Positions 6,792-13,997 of a DNA stretch of 14,879 nucleotides are shown piece after piece (within the stretch, counting starts at the first letter, position 1; each line of letters starts with the position of its first letter). The notes beneath the pieces were generated by a model. It saw nothing but the letters and a program-made list of their open reading frames with translations, made no database searches and was not told where the DNA came from. The DNA is from Spirochaetia bacterium UBA5368 (GTDB lineage Bacteria > Spirochaetota > UBA4802 > UBA5368), in NCBI GenBank assembly GCA_002407865.1, contig DHPI01000007.1, positions 47,971-62,849 of the forward strand, read 5' to 3'. A program made the translations under genes and the position numbers.

Positions 6792-9638
6792 TTATTTCGC
6801 CTGCACAAAGCCCTTCCGCTCCATTGCGCCCCACCCCCCGGTGGAGCGGAAAGCGCTCGTATAGCCTGACAGGCGCATCATGTTGATGTACTGCCGTACG
6901 CCAAAGTTCTCGATAAGCGCATAGCACAGGAGAATAAAAATATCCCTGATAGAGAAGTAATTCATCTCTTTTTGCACGATTATAAACGCGGCGATGGTGA
7001 TTGAAAGCCCCAGCATGATCGTGGCTATAAAAAGGAGCAGCAGCACCTCCATATTGAGAAGCCCGAGGGCAAGCGAGAGAAAAAACACGGCATACCCCTG
7101 AAGCTCAATCCAGGGACCGAGCACTTCGAAAAGAAAATAATACGGGAACGCGACCATCCCGATGACGCCGTACCGGCAATTAAAGAGCATTTTCACATGG
7201 AAGGTGATGATATCCAGCAGGCCGCGGTGCCACCGCATGCGTTGACGGCGCAGCACGGTAAAGGTTTCGGGCACCTCGGTCCAGCAATTCGCGTTGAACG
7301 CATAGCAGATGCGAAACGGGCTGCCGCGCTCCTTCATCGAACGCGCCAGCCGCACGACCAGTTCCATATCCTCGCCAACCGTGTCCTTTTCGTAAGGCCC
7401 CTTCCGCGTAAGATACCCCCCGGCCTCGATAACCCTGTCCTTTTTAAAAAGCCCGAACGCGCCCGAAATAATGAGCAATGATCGCAGGTACGCCCACCCG
7501 ACGCGCCCCCCCATAAACGAGCGGATGTATTCCACCATCTGAAAGCGGGCGGGAGCGGCGGCAGGCACGCCGATTTTCGTAATTGCACCCCTGTCAACCG
7601 TACAGCCGTTAACCGGCAGAATGTTGCCGCCGGCGGCGATACTCTCGGAATCCAAATCTAAAAACTGCGACGCCATCTTCAGCAGCGAATCTCCCTCCAA
7701 CAGAGAATCGGCGTCGATGCCGCAAAAGTACTCCCTGCTCGAAAAATTTATCCCCACGTTGAGCGAATCGGCTTTCCCGCCATTCACCTTGTCGACGATC
7801 AGAAGATTCGGCATGGAGCCGTTCGCGTACACACCGCGGACGGGCATCGCACCGATCTTTCCGGAAGCGACGGCATCCACCCGCTCCAGAGCGAATGCGT
7901 GTATCATGCGCCCCAGCGTCGCGTCGGATGAGCCGTCGTTGACAACGATGACCTCGTAATCGGGATACTGCATGTTTAAAAGCGAATTGACGCTCTCGAC
8001 GATACCGGCCTCCTCGTTATAGGCAGGCGCGATGATCGATACCGACGGGAGCACGCCGCGCTTGAAAAGAAACCGGAGGTGCTTGATGCTCCAGAATGCG
8101 TTTTGTTTCTTCGCGCCGAGATAGGAAAAGCCAAGCAGCGCGATGTATACACCATTCGCGGTAATCGAATAGCACGCAAAATAGTAATTAAAATTAAACA
8201 AAAAATCCTTCACCACCGCGGCGGCCCCCGCCCCGTGCAGCCGGGGATACAGCACGGCGAAATAAATCGCCGGATACATAAATACGGCGCACGCAAGCAT
8301 GGATGCGAGAAGGCCGAGACGAAGATTTTCGCGCCGTGATGACGACGGCGGCGGCGCTGCCTTTTCGATGCCCATTCGAGCGCACAGATGCGTACTCAGA
8401 CCAGCCGCAAGACTTTGGCGGAGATCGCCGCGTTCATAAAGGATGCCGCGCACAAGCTCGACCGCGGCGTCTTCTATGGGCCGGCTTTTGTTTCTATTCA
8501 TGAATTCGATGAAACCGCCGACATTTCCCGAAAGCAGAATCGCCTTCAGTACGCTTGCAATGCGCCCGGTGGAATCGGAACCCAGCTTCAGCAGCAGATA
8601 CTCGATTTTTGGCGAAAGCGTATCCGCGATTCCTGCCTGCGCGGCGGGCGTCATCGCCGCGAAATCGTCGATCAAAAACCGGAGATGCCCGGGCTCCCGA
8701 GCGATAATCATTCCCAGCGACTCCACCGCAGCGTCGTGAAGGCCGTCCCTCGCGAACAACCGCACAATGCCGTCAACGCTTTCCCTCGTGGGCACGTTGC
8801 CAAGCGCCCACAACGCCGTTTTCGCGATTTCCGTGTCGGCGCTTTCAAGATACGGTGCAATATCGATCTCGTGATAGTATGCCCGCACAAGCGAATCGAC
8901 AGCCGCACGCGATATCCCGAGATCTGGCGAGCCCGATTTTTCAAGCAGATAACGTTTAAGGTCGTCGGCCATATACTCGGCGGCATACCGGATAATGAAC
9001 AGTTGTATCTCGGCTTCCCCGGCGCCGATAATACGGGGAATAAACCGGTACAGCGCATCACCGAATTCAAAAAGCAGCGGAGTCAGTTTTTGCCGGTACC
9101 AGAGCGGGGCCCCGATCAGGCTTTCGACCAGACAGCCAATCGAATCGTGATTGCCGATATCGCACAGGGCATTGGCGATATAGAGTTTTACCGAGTACTT
9201 CTTTTCCACAGAAAGCCGGGCTTCGAGCCGACGGCGGGCTTCATCGGTGGGCATGTATCCCAGATACACGGCGGCAGTGCTTCGCCGCAGCGGAAACGGC
9301 GAATGGAGCATGCGCATATAATGCCGGTCGGCTCCCCGCCGAACCAGATAGCGCACCATCTTGATTTTGAAATCATCGTGCAGCAGCGTCGATTGGCACA
9401 ACCGCACATACCGCACGAGAAACAGCGTGAGGTAGCGATCTATCAGCGGAATATCATCACCCTCGGGGACGTTCTCGAATTCATTCACGAGAAAATCGGT
9501 TATCTCGAAGTCAAGCCGCTTCAGGCGTCTGCTTCGCAGCTTGTTATACACAACGGCGCCCGCCGCGAAAACGACAAGCACGACCAACCCGGCAAGAACC
9601 GCCAGCAGTATATCAATCCGCGACATGGATACCCGCAC
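6792..9638 (-). CDS. HEAT-repeat membrane protein fused to a processive family-2 glycosyltransferase
   Basis: The 948-residue protein starts with a membrane helix (about 8-30) and a long helical region with HEAT-like repeats (about 90-410, for example AAVYLGYMPTDEARRRLEAR at 122-141). Two helices follow (about 441-464 and 485-507), then the GT2 catalytic domain (about 530-805) and several C-terminal helices. GT2 motifs are intact: DGSSD (568-572), DADS (642-645), GED (755-757) and QRMRW (799-803). The Q-x-x-R-W motif marks processive synthases such as PgaC, hyaluronan and cellulose synthases. No PilZ domain is visible. The GTG start directly follows the sensor gene's TGA (TGA-GTG), with AGGA seven bases upstream; ATG 9626 is an alternative. 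Likely product: an inner-membrane beta-linked exopolysaccharide. The sugar is unknown. Confidence 0.88.
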   Translation of the reverse strand: MRVSMSRIDILLAVLAGLVVLVVFAAGAVVYNKLRSRRLKRLDFEITDFLVNEFENVPEGDDIPLIDRYLTLFLVRYVRLCQSTLLHDDFKIKMVRYLVRRGADRHYMRMLHSPFPLRRSTAAVYLGYMPTDEARRRLEARLSVEKKYSVKLYIANALCDIGNHDSIGCLVESLIGAPLWYRQKLTPLLFEFGDALYRFIPRIIGAGEAEIQLFIIRYAAEYMADDLKRYLLEKSGSPDLGISRAAVDSLVRAYYHEIDIAPYLESADTEIAKTALWALGNVPTRESVDGIVRLFARDGLHDAAVESLGMIIAREPGHLRFLIDDFAAMTPAAQAGIADTLSPKIEYLLLKLGSDSTGRIASVLKAILLSGNVGGFIEFMNRNKSRPIEDAAVELVRGILYERGDLRQSLAAGLSTHLCARMGIEKAAPPPSSSRRENLRLGLLASMLACAVFMYPAIYFAVLYPRLHGAGAAAVVKDFLFNFNYYFACYSITANGVYIALLGFSYLGAKKQNAFWSIKHLRFLFKRGVLPSVSIIAPAYNEEAGIVESVNSLLNMQYPDYEVIVVNDGSSDATLGRMIHAFALERVDAVASGKIGAMPVRGVYANGSMPNLLIVDKVNGGKADSLNVGINFSSREYFCGIDADSLLEGDSLLKMASQFLDLDSESIAAGGNILPVNGCTVDRGAITKIGVPAAAPARFQMVEYIRSFMGGRVGWAYLRSLLIISGAFGLFKKDRVIEAGGYLTRKGPYEKDTVGEDMELVVRLARSMKERGSPFRICYAFNANCWTEVPETFTVLRRQRMRWHRGLLDIITFHVKMLFNCRYGVIGMVAFPYYFLFEVLGPWIELQGYAVFFLSLALGLLNMEVLLLLFIATIMLGLSITIAAFIIVQKEMNYFSIRDIFILLCYALIENFGVRQYINMMRLSGYTSAFRSTGGWGAMERKGFVQAK

Positions 9639-11672
9639 TCATATCCTGTCTTCCATGAGGCACTTCGAGATGCCGGTAAGCTCGGTAAGCATAAACGGCT
9701 TTTTAAAATAATGGCGTATCTTCAGCGCCAGCGCCCTTTGCAGCGTTTGCTCGCTCTTTTCATACGATACGAGCACAAACGGGATGTCCTTCAGGCGGGA
9801 CGATCCGAGCATGCGCTGCCGAATCGTCAGCCCGTCCATCTTCGGGAGCATGTATTCGCTTATCACCAGCGAGGGATTTTCTCTATCAATGATCTCCATC
9901 GCCTCGGCGCCGTCGGCGCAGGCCACAACGCGATAATTCATGCCTTCAAAGGTTTTCTTCAGTATATTCACATTCATCCGGTCGGTATCGGCAATCACGA
10001 TGTCCCCCGCGCTTTCATGGCGAACGTCGAATACGGATTTGTCGTACACCGTATCCGCGCCCATCTTTCTGGCGACACGCACTTTCATGCGGCCGGTATC
10101 GTACAGCAGGGTCGCAAGCTCGGACGGCGTTTTTCCGTTCTCATCGATATCGCTGAAATTCACCACTCCCACCGACACGGTAATGCCGGTAATAAACATG
10201 TCCGCCCGCGTTGTAAGGCGGCGTATTGCATCGGCCATCACGCCGGCATCTTCAGCCGGGCTGTGCGGCATATAGTAACAGAACACGGGGCCGTCAAGCT
10301 TGAACAGCATGTGTGCGCTGCGTCCGTCGTTCTCCCGTTTGAATTCTTTCAGCAGATACGCAAAATGCGCAAGCGTTTCGTCGCCGGCGTCCCTGCCGTA
10401 TTTGTTGTTGATCTGAATCAGGTTGTCGATTTCGATGAACAGCGCCGCAAAGTTTTCGCCGTCCGTCAGTGCGCGGCCTATCACCCCGTTCATGCACTCA
10501 AGAAAATATTTTTCGTTATTCAAACCCGTGCACTGATTGATGTTCGCCGCATCCCGTGCATCGCCGGGATTCTGCCCTGAATGCGCCTCACCGTTTTTCA
10601 GTCGGACAATCTCCTCTCTGAGCATCCGGTGCAGACTTTCCGCGTTCAGGATAACAGTGCGGTACACCGCGGGATACGGGATATTATAGCTTTTGACGAA
10701 TTTCATAACCAGGGTTTCCGCCGCAATCAGCCAGTTGACGCCTTTTTTTGAAAGTACAAGGTCGAAGAAATCGTCCCAGATCTCATGCTCAACGCCGCGA
10801 AAGTCGTCTATGCGCCCCGTTTTCGCATCGAGGATAATCGCCGAACCGGCGAATATCCCGCTGACTTCGTCTGCGGGAAACATCGCATAGTACCGCTTCA
10901 ACACCTGATCGCACAATCCCCTGTAGTTCCCCGCCAAAACGATATTCCGGATGACCGGATTGAGAAAGGTGCCGCATTCAAGATCGCGCAGCGCAATAAT
11001 ATAATCGCGGACATTTTTCCGGATTATCGATCCGTGCTGCGGGGCAATGAGTGATATTTCCATATCGAGCAAAAGCTCCATGACGGGGCGAAGTATGTCA
11101 TTCGACGGCATATACCTCTCATGAAAGATCTTCATCGACTCCATGTAGCCTGCGTCCGCCCACAGGTTCGGTGTGTTCGAAAACGCCCCGAACAGGTCGC
11201 TGGTAAACAGCGCCTTCGAACGAACATCATAGGTCATAAAAGCTCCCGGGAAATGCAGATACGGAGCCGGGATGAATCTCAGTGCGCGGCCTCCATCAAG
11301 ATCAAGTTTGTACTTATTTTCATTTACGAGGTAGTAGTCCGAGCGTATCCCGTAATACTGTATAAGAAGCGACGCACGCGTGCTCGTAGCTATCCGCGCC
11401 CGGAGGCCCTTCTTTTCAAAGTACGGCACGCATGCACACAGGTCAGGGTCCTGATGCTGAAGAATGACATACTCTATTTTTTTCAGCGGCATCAATCGTT
11501 TCACGTTGCGGAGCACATCTTCACCGTCAAGAACAGAGCCGGGATCGATCAGGACTCCCCTGCCGTTATTCACGAGCAGATACGGATTGCAGTTGAGTCC
11601 CCTGTCGAGCCTGCCGGAACCCACCATAAATATACCGTCGGCGATTTCCGTCGGATAATGTGCAGCCTTCAT
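9639..11672 (-). CDS. Diiron (flavodiiron/ODP-like) sensor with degenerate GGDEF and pseudo-receiver domains
   Basis: The 677-residue protein opens with a metallo-beta-lactamase fold. Its ligands are His73-x-Asp75-x-Asp77, His140, Asp159 and His213; the 67- and 19-residue spacings between the first three sites are those of flavodiiron proteins (FprA/ROO), which bind a diiron centre and O2 or NO. No flavodoxin domain follows. Residues 220-380 are mixed helical. A GGDEF fold spans about 408-545: the metal site (IEIDN, Asp416) and YGRDAGD (425-431) are kept, but the signature is DGPVF (460-464). A receiver domain spans about 556-677, with Ser636 and Lys658 present but Glu606 in place of the phosphorylated Asp. 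ATG 11672 has GGAGG upstream; longer readings (ATG 11741) lack one. It is co-transcribed with the glycosyltransferase. Likely an O2/NO- or redox-responsive regulator of polysaccharide synthesis. Confidence 0.85.
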   Translation of the reverse strand: MKAAHYPTEIADGIFMVGSGRLDRGLNCNPYLLVNNGRGVLIDPGSVLDGEDVLRNVKRLMPLKKIEYVILQHQDPDLCACVPYFEKKGLRARIATSTRASLLIQYYGIRSDYYLVNENKYKLDLDGGRALRFIPAPYLHFPGAFMTYDVRSKALFTSDLFGAFSNTPNLWADAGYMESMKIFHERYMPSNDILRPVMELLLDMEISLIAPQHGSIIRKNVRDYIIALRDLECGTFLNPVIRNIVLAGNYRGLCDQVLKRYYAMFPADEVSGIFAGSAIILDAKTGRIDDFRGVEHEIWDDFFDLVLSKKGVNWLIAAETLVMKFVKSYNIPYPAVYRTVILNAESLHRMLREEIVRLKNGEAHSGQNPGDARDAANINQCTGLNNEKYFLECMNGVIGRALTDGENFAALFIEIDNLIQINNKYGRDAGDETLAHFAYLLKEFKRENDGRSAHMLFKLDGPVFCYYMPHSPAEDAGVMADAIRRLTTRADMFITGITVSVGVVNFSDIDENGKTPSELATLLYDTGRMKVRVARKMGADTVYDKSVFDVRHESAGDIVIADTDRMNVNILKKTFEGMNYRVVACADGAEAMEIIDRENPSLVISEYMLPKMDGLTIRQRMLGSSRLKDIPFVLVSYEKSEQTLQRALALKIRHYFKKPFMLTELTGISKCLMEDRI

Positions 11673-11681
11673 GCAACCGAG

Positions 11682-11686
11682 CCTCC
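11682..11686 (-). promoter_or_regulatory. Shine-Dalgarno choosing the internal ATG for the sensor gene
   Basis: GGAGG on the minus strand lies 9 bases before ATG 11672. The first 23 codons of the longest frame (from ATG 11741) run through a hairpin and this site, and they add nothing that resembles the family's N-terminus. Confidence 0.55.
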
Positions 11687-11715
11687 GAACAACAAAGTAT
11701 GCGCGTGGCGTCATT

Positions 11716-11749
11716 ACGCCGCCTGTATAGCAATATAGCATGGCGGCGT
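11716..11749 (-). other. Hairpin in the leader of the sensor/glycosyltransferase operon
   Basis: ACGCCGCC (11716-11723) pairs with GGCGGCGT (11742-11749), an 8-bp perfect stem. Inside the 18-base loop, TATA (11726-11729) can pair with TATA (11734-11737). It lies between a promoter candidate (11774-11804) and the sensor's ribosome site, so it would be in the 5' leader. It contains an upstream in-frame ATG. No T-tract follows. Confidence 0.35.
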
Positions 11750-11773
11750 TATTTCTCTTGTACTATTTTCGGC

Positions 11774-11804
11774 ATTATAATTCCGCAACACGAATGTATT
11801 TCAT
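11774..11804 (-). promoter_or_regulatory. Candidate sigma-70-type promoter of the sensor/glycosyltransferase operon
   Basis: On the minus strand a perfect -10 TATAAT (11774-11779) is preceded, with a long 19-base spacer, by ATGAAA (11799-11804), a 4-of-6 match to the -35. Transcription would start near 11767, giving a leader of about 95 bases before ATG 11672. The -35 and spacing are poor, so the call rests mainly on the -10 and position. Confidence 0.35.
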
Positions 11805-11933
11805 CGAACGGTCGAGCAAGCTTGCTTCCGGCGCGGGAAAGCGGCGACCTTGCCGAAATACGCGGTGTATGCGTTTTTATGCGGCGCTACAATTTTGATT
11901 TGCACAATACAGACCCCGGTATACACTGTGCCC

Positions 11934-12062
11934 ATGACAAAAATTCGTAAAAAGGCAGACAACCGGGCTGTCACTGTGTTTAAAATACTGTTTTTGGTCT
12001 GGCTCGTGGGATTTGTAATCGCCCTGATCAACAGAATTTATATGATTCTGAAGAATCCCTGA
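11934..12062 (+). CDS. Possible small single-helix membrane protein, 42 residues
   Basis: The frame reads MTKIRKKADNRAVTVFKILF and continues to a hydrophobic segment (about residues 15-36) ending in MILKNP. A basic N-terminus followed by one long hydrophobic helix fits a small inner-membrane protein with its N-terminus in the cytoplasm. There is no good Shine-Dalgarno. A TATACA lies 8 bases before the ATG, so a leaderless transcript is possible. The frame can be extended upstream to TTG 11850, adding another hydrophobic stretch, also without a ribosome site. It lies between the divergent sensor operon and the convergent thiC. I do not recognise it, and it may be a chance frame. Confidence 0.35.
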   Translation: MTKIRKKADNRAVTVFKILFLVWLVGFVIALINRIYMILKNP

Positions 12063-12099
12063 ACAGAAACTCACCCCTGCCCCGGCTAACTGCCGCGAA

Positions 12100-13386
12100 T
12101 CACGGCTGTTTATGCTTCCCGTACTGCTGACGGCACTCCCTGTTGATCTTGGCCGAACAGAAATCCCCGCACATGGTGCAGACTTCCGAATCCTCCCTGC
12201 CAGCCTGAGCGCGCATCGCCCGCGCCTTTTCCGGGTTCAGGGCGTTTTGGTACATGCCTTCCCAGTCGAGGTTGCTGCGCGCACGGGACATCGCGTCGTC
12301 CCTGTCGCGGGCGCCGGGTATGCCGCGTGCGATATCGGCCGCATGCGCCGCGATCTTCGACGCAATCACGCCGTCGATAACATCCTGCACATCGGGCAGC
12401 CCCAGGTGCTCTTTCGGCGTCAGGTAGCAGAGAAAATCCGCGCCGTAATACGCGGCAAGCGCCCCGCCGATCGCCCCGCTTAGATGGTCGTATCCCGGCG
12501 AGGCGTCCGTCACGAGAGGTCCGAGCACGTAAAACGGCGCGCCGTTGCAGTATTCCTTCTGGAGACGGATGTTCTCTTCGATCATGTGCAGCGGCACATG
12601 GCCGGGCCCCTCGATCATCACCTGTACGCCCTGCGCCTGCGCCCGCGCGGCAAGCTCGCCCAGGGTTTTCAGTTCCTCGATCTGCGCGGCGTCCGTCGCG
12701 TCGGCAAGGCAACCGGGGCGAAGGCCGTCGCCAAGCGACAGCACGACATCGCGCTTTTTCGCCATTGCCACGATCTCGTCGTAGCGCGTGTACAGCGGGT
12801 TTTCCATGCCGTGATGCATCATCCATTTTATAAGAAAGCTCCCCCCGCGGGACACGACGCCCATTATGCGCGGTTCGAGCAGCGGGATGCATTTTCGCAT
12901 GACGCCGCAGTGCACCGTGATGAAATCGACGCCGTCCTCGATATGCGTGCGTATTGATTCTATAAAATCGTCCGCTGTGATCAGGGCGACGTCGGGCTGC
13001 CGCACAATCGCCTCGTACACCGGCACCGTGCCGACGGGTATTGCCGATTCCCTCACGATCGTTTTCCGCATCTCGCGGATGTCGCCGCCCGTGCTCAGGT
13101 CCATCACCGTATCGGCGCCGTAATATATCGACGCGCGGAGCTTTACCAGCTCGAGCTCGGGATCGGTATTGTAGTTCGACGTGCCTATGTTCGAGTTGAT
13201 CTTTATCTTCAGCCCTTTTCCGATTCCTACCGGGGAACAGTCGTGCAGCGCGCTTTTACAGATAACCGTTCTGCCCGCAGCGATGTCGCGCATCAGCTCT
13301 TCGGCGGCAACAGGCTCGCCCTGTGCAACGCGCTTCATTTCGGGCGTCACGATATTATTTTTTGCGTTTTCAAGTTGTGTTTTCAT
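12100..13386 (-). CDS. thiC: Phosphomethylpyrimidine synthase (HMP-P synthase)
   Basis: ThiC is the radical-SAM enzyme that rearranges aminoimidazole ribotide to 4-amino-5-hydroxymethyl-2-methylpyrimidine phosphate, the pyrimidine half of thiamin. The 428-residue length is that of the short form common in anaerobes, without the N-terminal extension of the E. coli type. Diagnostic stretches include INSNIGTSNYN, DLSTGGDI, MIEGPGHVP, PFYVLGPL and CYLTPKEHLGLP. The C-terminal Fe-S ligands are Cys403-x2-Cys406-x3-Cys410. The start ATG overlaps the thiE stop by 4 bases (ATGA), with AGGAAG about 11 bases upstream inside thiE. It is the last gene of the thiM-thiE-thiC unit, so it would fall under the TPP riboswitch upstream of thiM. 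No clear terminator follows. The identification is secure. Confidence 0.98.
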   Translation of the reverse strand: MKTQLENAKNNIVTPEMKRVAQGEPVAAEELMRDIAAGRTVICKSALHDCSPVGIGKGLKIKINSNIGTSNYNTDPELELVKLRASIYYGADTVMDLSTGGDIREMRKTIVRESAIPVGTVPVYEAIVRQPDVALITADDFIESIRTHIEDGVDFITVHCGVMRKCIPLLEPRIMGVVSRGGSFLIKWMMHHGMENPLYTRYDEIVAMAKKRDVVLSLGDGLRPGCLADATDAAQIEELKTLGELAARAQAQGVQVMIEGPGHVPLHMIEENIRLQKEYCNGAPFYVLGPLVTDASPGYDHLSGAIGGALAAYYGADFLCYLTPKEHLGLPDVQDVIDGVIASKIAAHAADIARGIPGARDRDDAMSRARSNLDWEGMYQNALNPEKARAMRAQAGREDSEVCTMCGDFCSAKINRECRQQYGKHKQP

Positions 13387-13997
13387 GACAGTGTATACTT
13401 CCTTTGAAATTTTCTGATCTCCCCCGCGACGTCAGTCGCGGTTACCACGGCGGAAATGGCGCAGAGCATGTCCGCGCCCGCGGCGATTACCCCATCCGCG
13501 TTTTCAAGCGTAATGCCTCCGATCGCCACGATCGGTACGACATACGCGCACCTCACGGCCTCAATGAGCCCAACACCGCACGGCCCCCCGGCGTCATCCT
13601 TTGTCCCCGTCGCAAAAATGGGGCTGACGCCCAGGTAATCCGCGCCCATCCCGACCGCGTCTGTTGCCTCGTCGAGATTGTGCACCGTCACCCCGATTAT
13701 TTTGTTGTCGCCAAGCAGCCGCCGCGCAACGGCATACGGCATGTCATCCTGTCCGATATGCACGCCGTCGGCATCGACCGCGAGCGCGATATCGATCCTG
13801 TCGTTGATGATCAGCGTCACCGACGAACGTGCGCACAGATCTTTGATAGCCATCGCTTCGGCGTACATCTCCGCCGTGATGTTCGACTTGTTGCGGTACT
13901 GCACGATTTTCACGCCCGCTTCGATGGCGCGTGTCACGTCGCTGACATTGCCGGCCTTGCTGAGAGCAGCGTCTGTAATAAAGTAATAGCCCTTCAT
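13383..13997 (-). CDS. thiE: Thiamin-phosphate synthase
   Basis: ThiE joins HMP pyrophosphate and thiazole phosphate to give thiamin monophosphate. The 204-residue TIM-barrel protein has the family motifs in order: IVQYRNKS (usually VQLRxK) for pyrophosphate, LIINDR and DGVHIGQDD for HMP-PP and Mg, GVTVHN (usually GVS), YLGVSPIFATGTKDDAG for the thiazole site, and VAIGGI near the C-terminus. A Thr replaces the usual Ser in GVS, which keeps a hydroxyl. The start is ATG 13997, where the sequence CGATGA gives a 4-base overlap with the thiM stop; GAGGGTGG just upstream is the ribosome site. The same frame is open upstream to 14207, but that part is thiM read out of frame. Confidence 0.96.
   Translation of the reverse strand: MKGYYFITDAALSKAGNVSDVTRAIEAGVKIVQYRNKSNITAEMYAEAMAIKDLCARSSVTLIINDRIDIALAVDADGVHIGQDDMPYAVARRLLGDNKIIGVTVHNLDEATDAVGMGADYLGVSPIFATGTKDDAGGPCGVGLIEAVRCAYVVPIVAIGGITLENADGVIAAGADMLCAISAVVTATDVAGEIRKFQRKYTLS

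Noticed and set aside
8388..10580. A 730-codon open frame on the plus strand, antisense to the glycosyltransferase and sensor genes
   Set aside because: Its translation is low-complexity His/Arg/Gln-rich sequence with no domain, and it lies opposite two genes with complete motifs. Codon bias in GC-rich genes often leaves long antisense frames.
12044..12057. GATTCT-GA-AGAATC inverted repeat as thiC terminator
   Set aside because: The stem is short and AT-rich, there is no T-tract in the thiC direction, and it lies over 40 bases past the stop inside a possible coding frame.
12110..12892. A 260-codon minus-strand frame inside thiC
   Set aside because: It is Arg/Ala-rich, out of frame with the intact thiC, and has no recognisable features.
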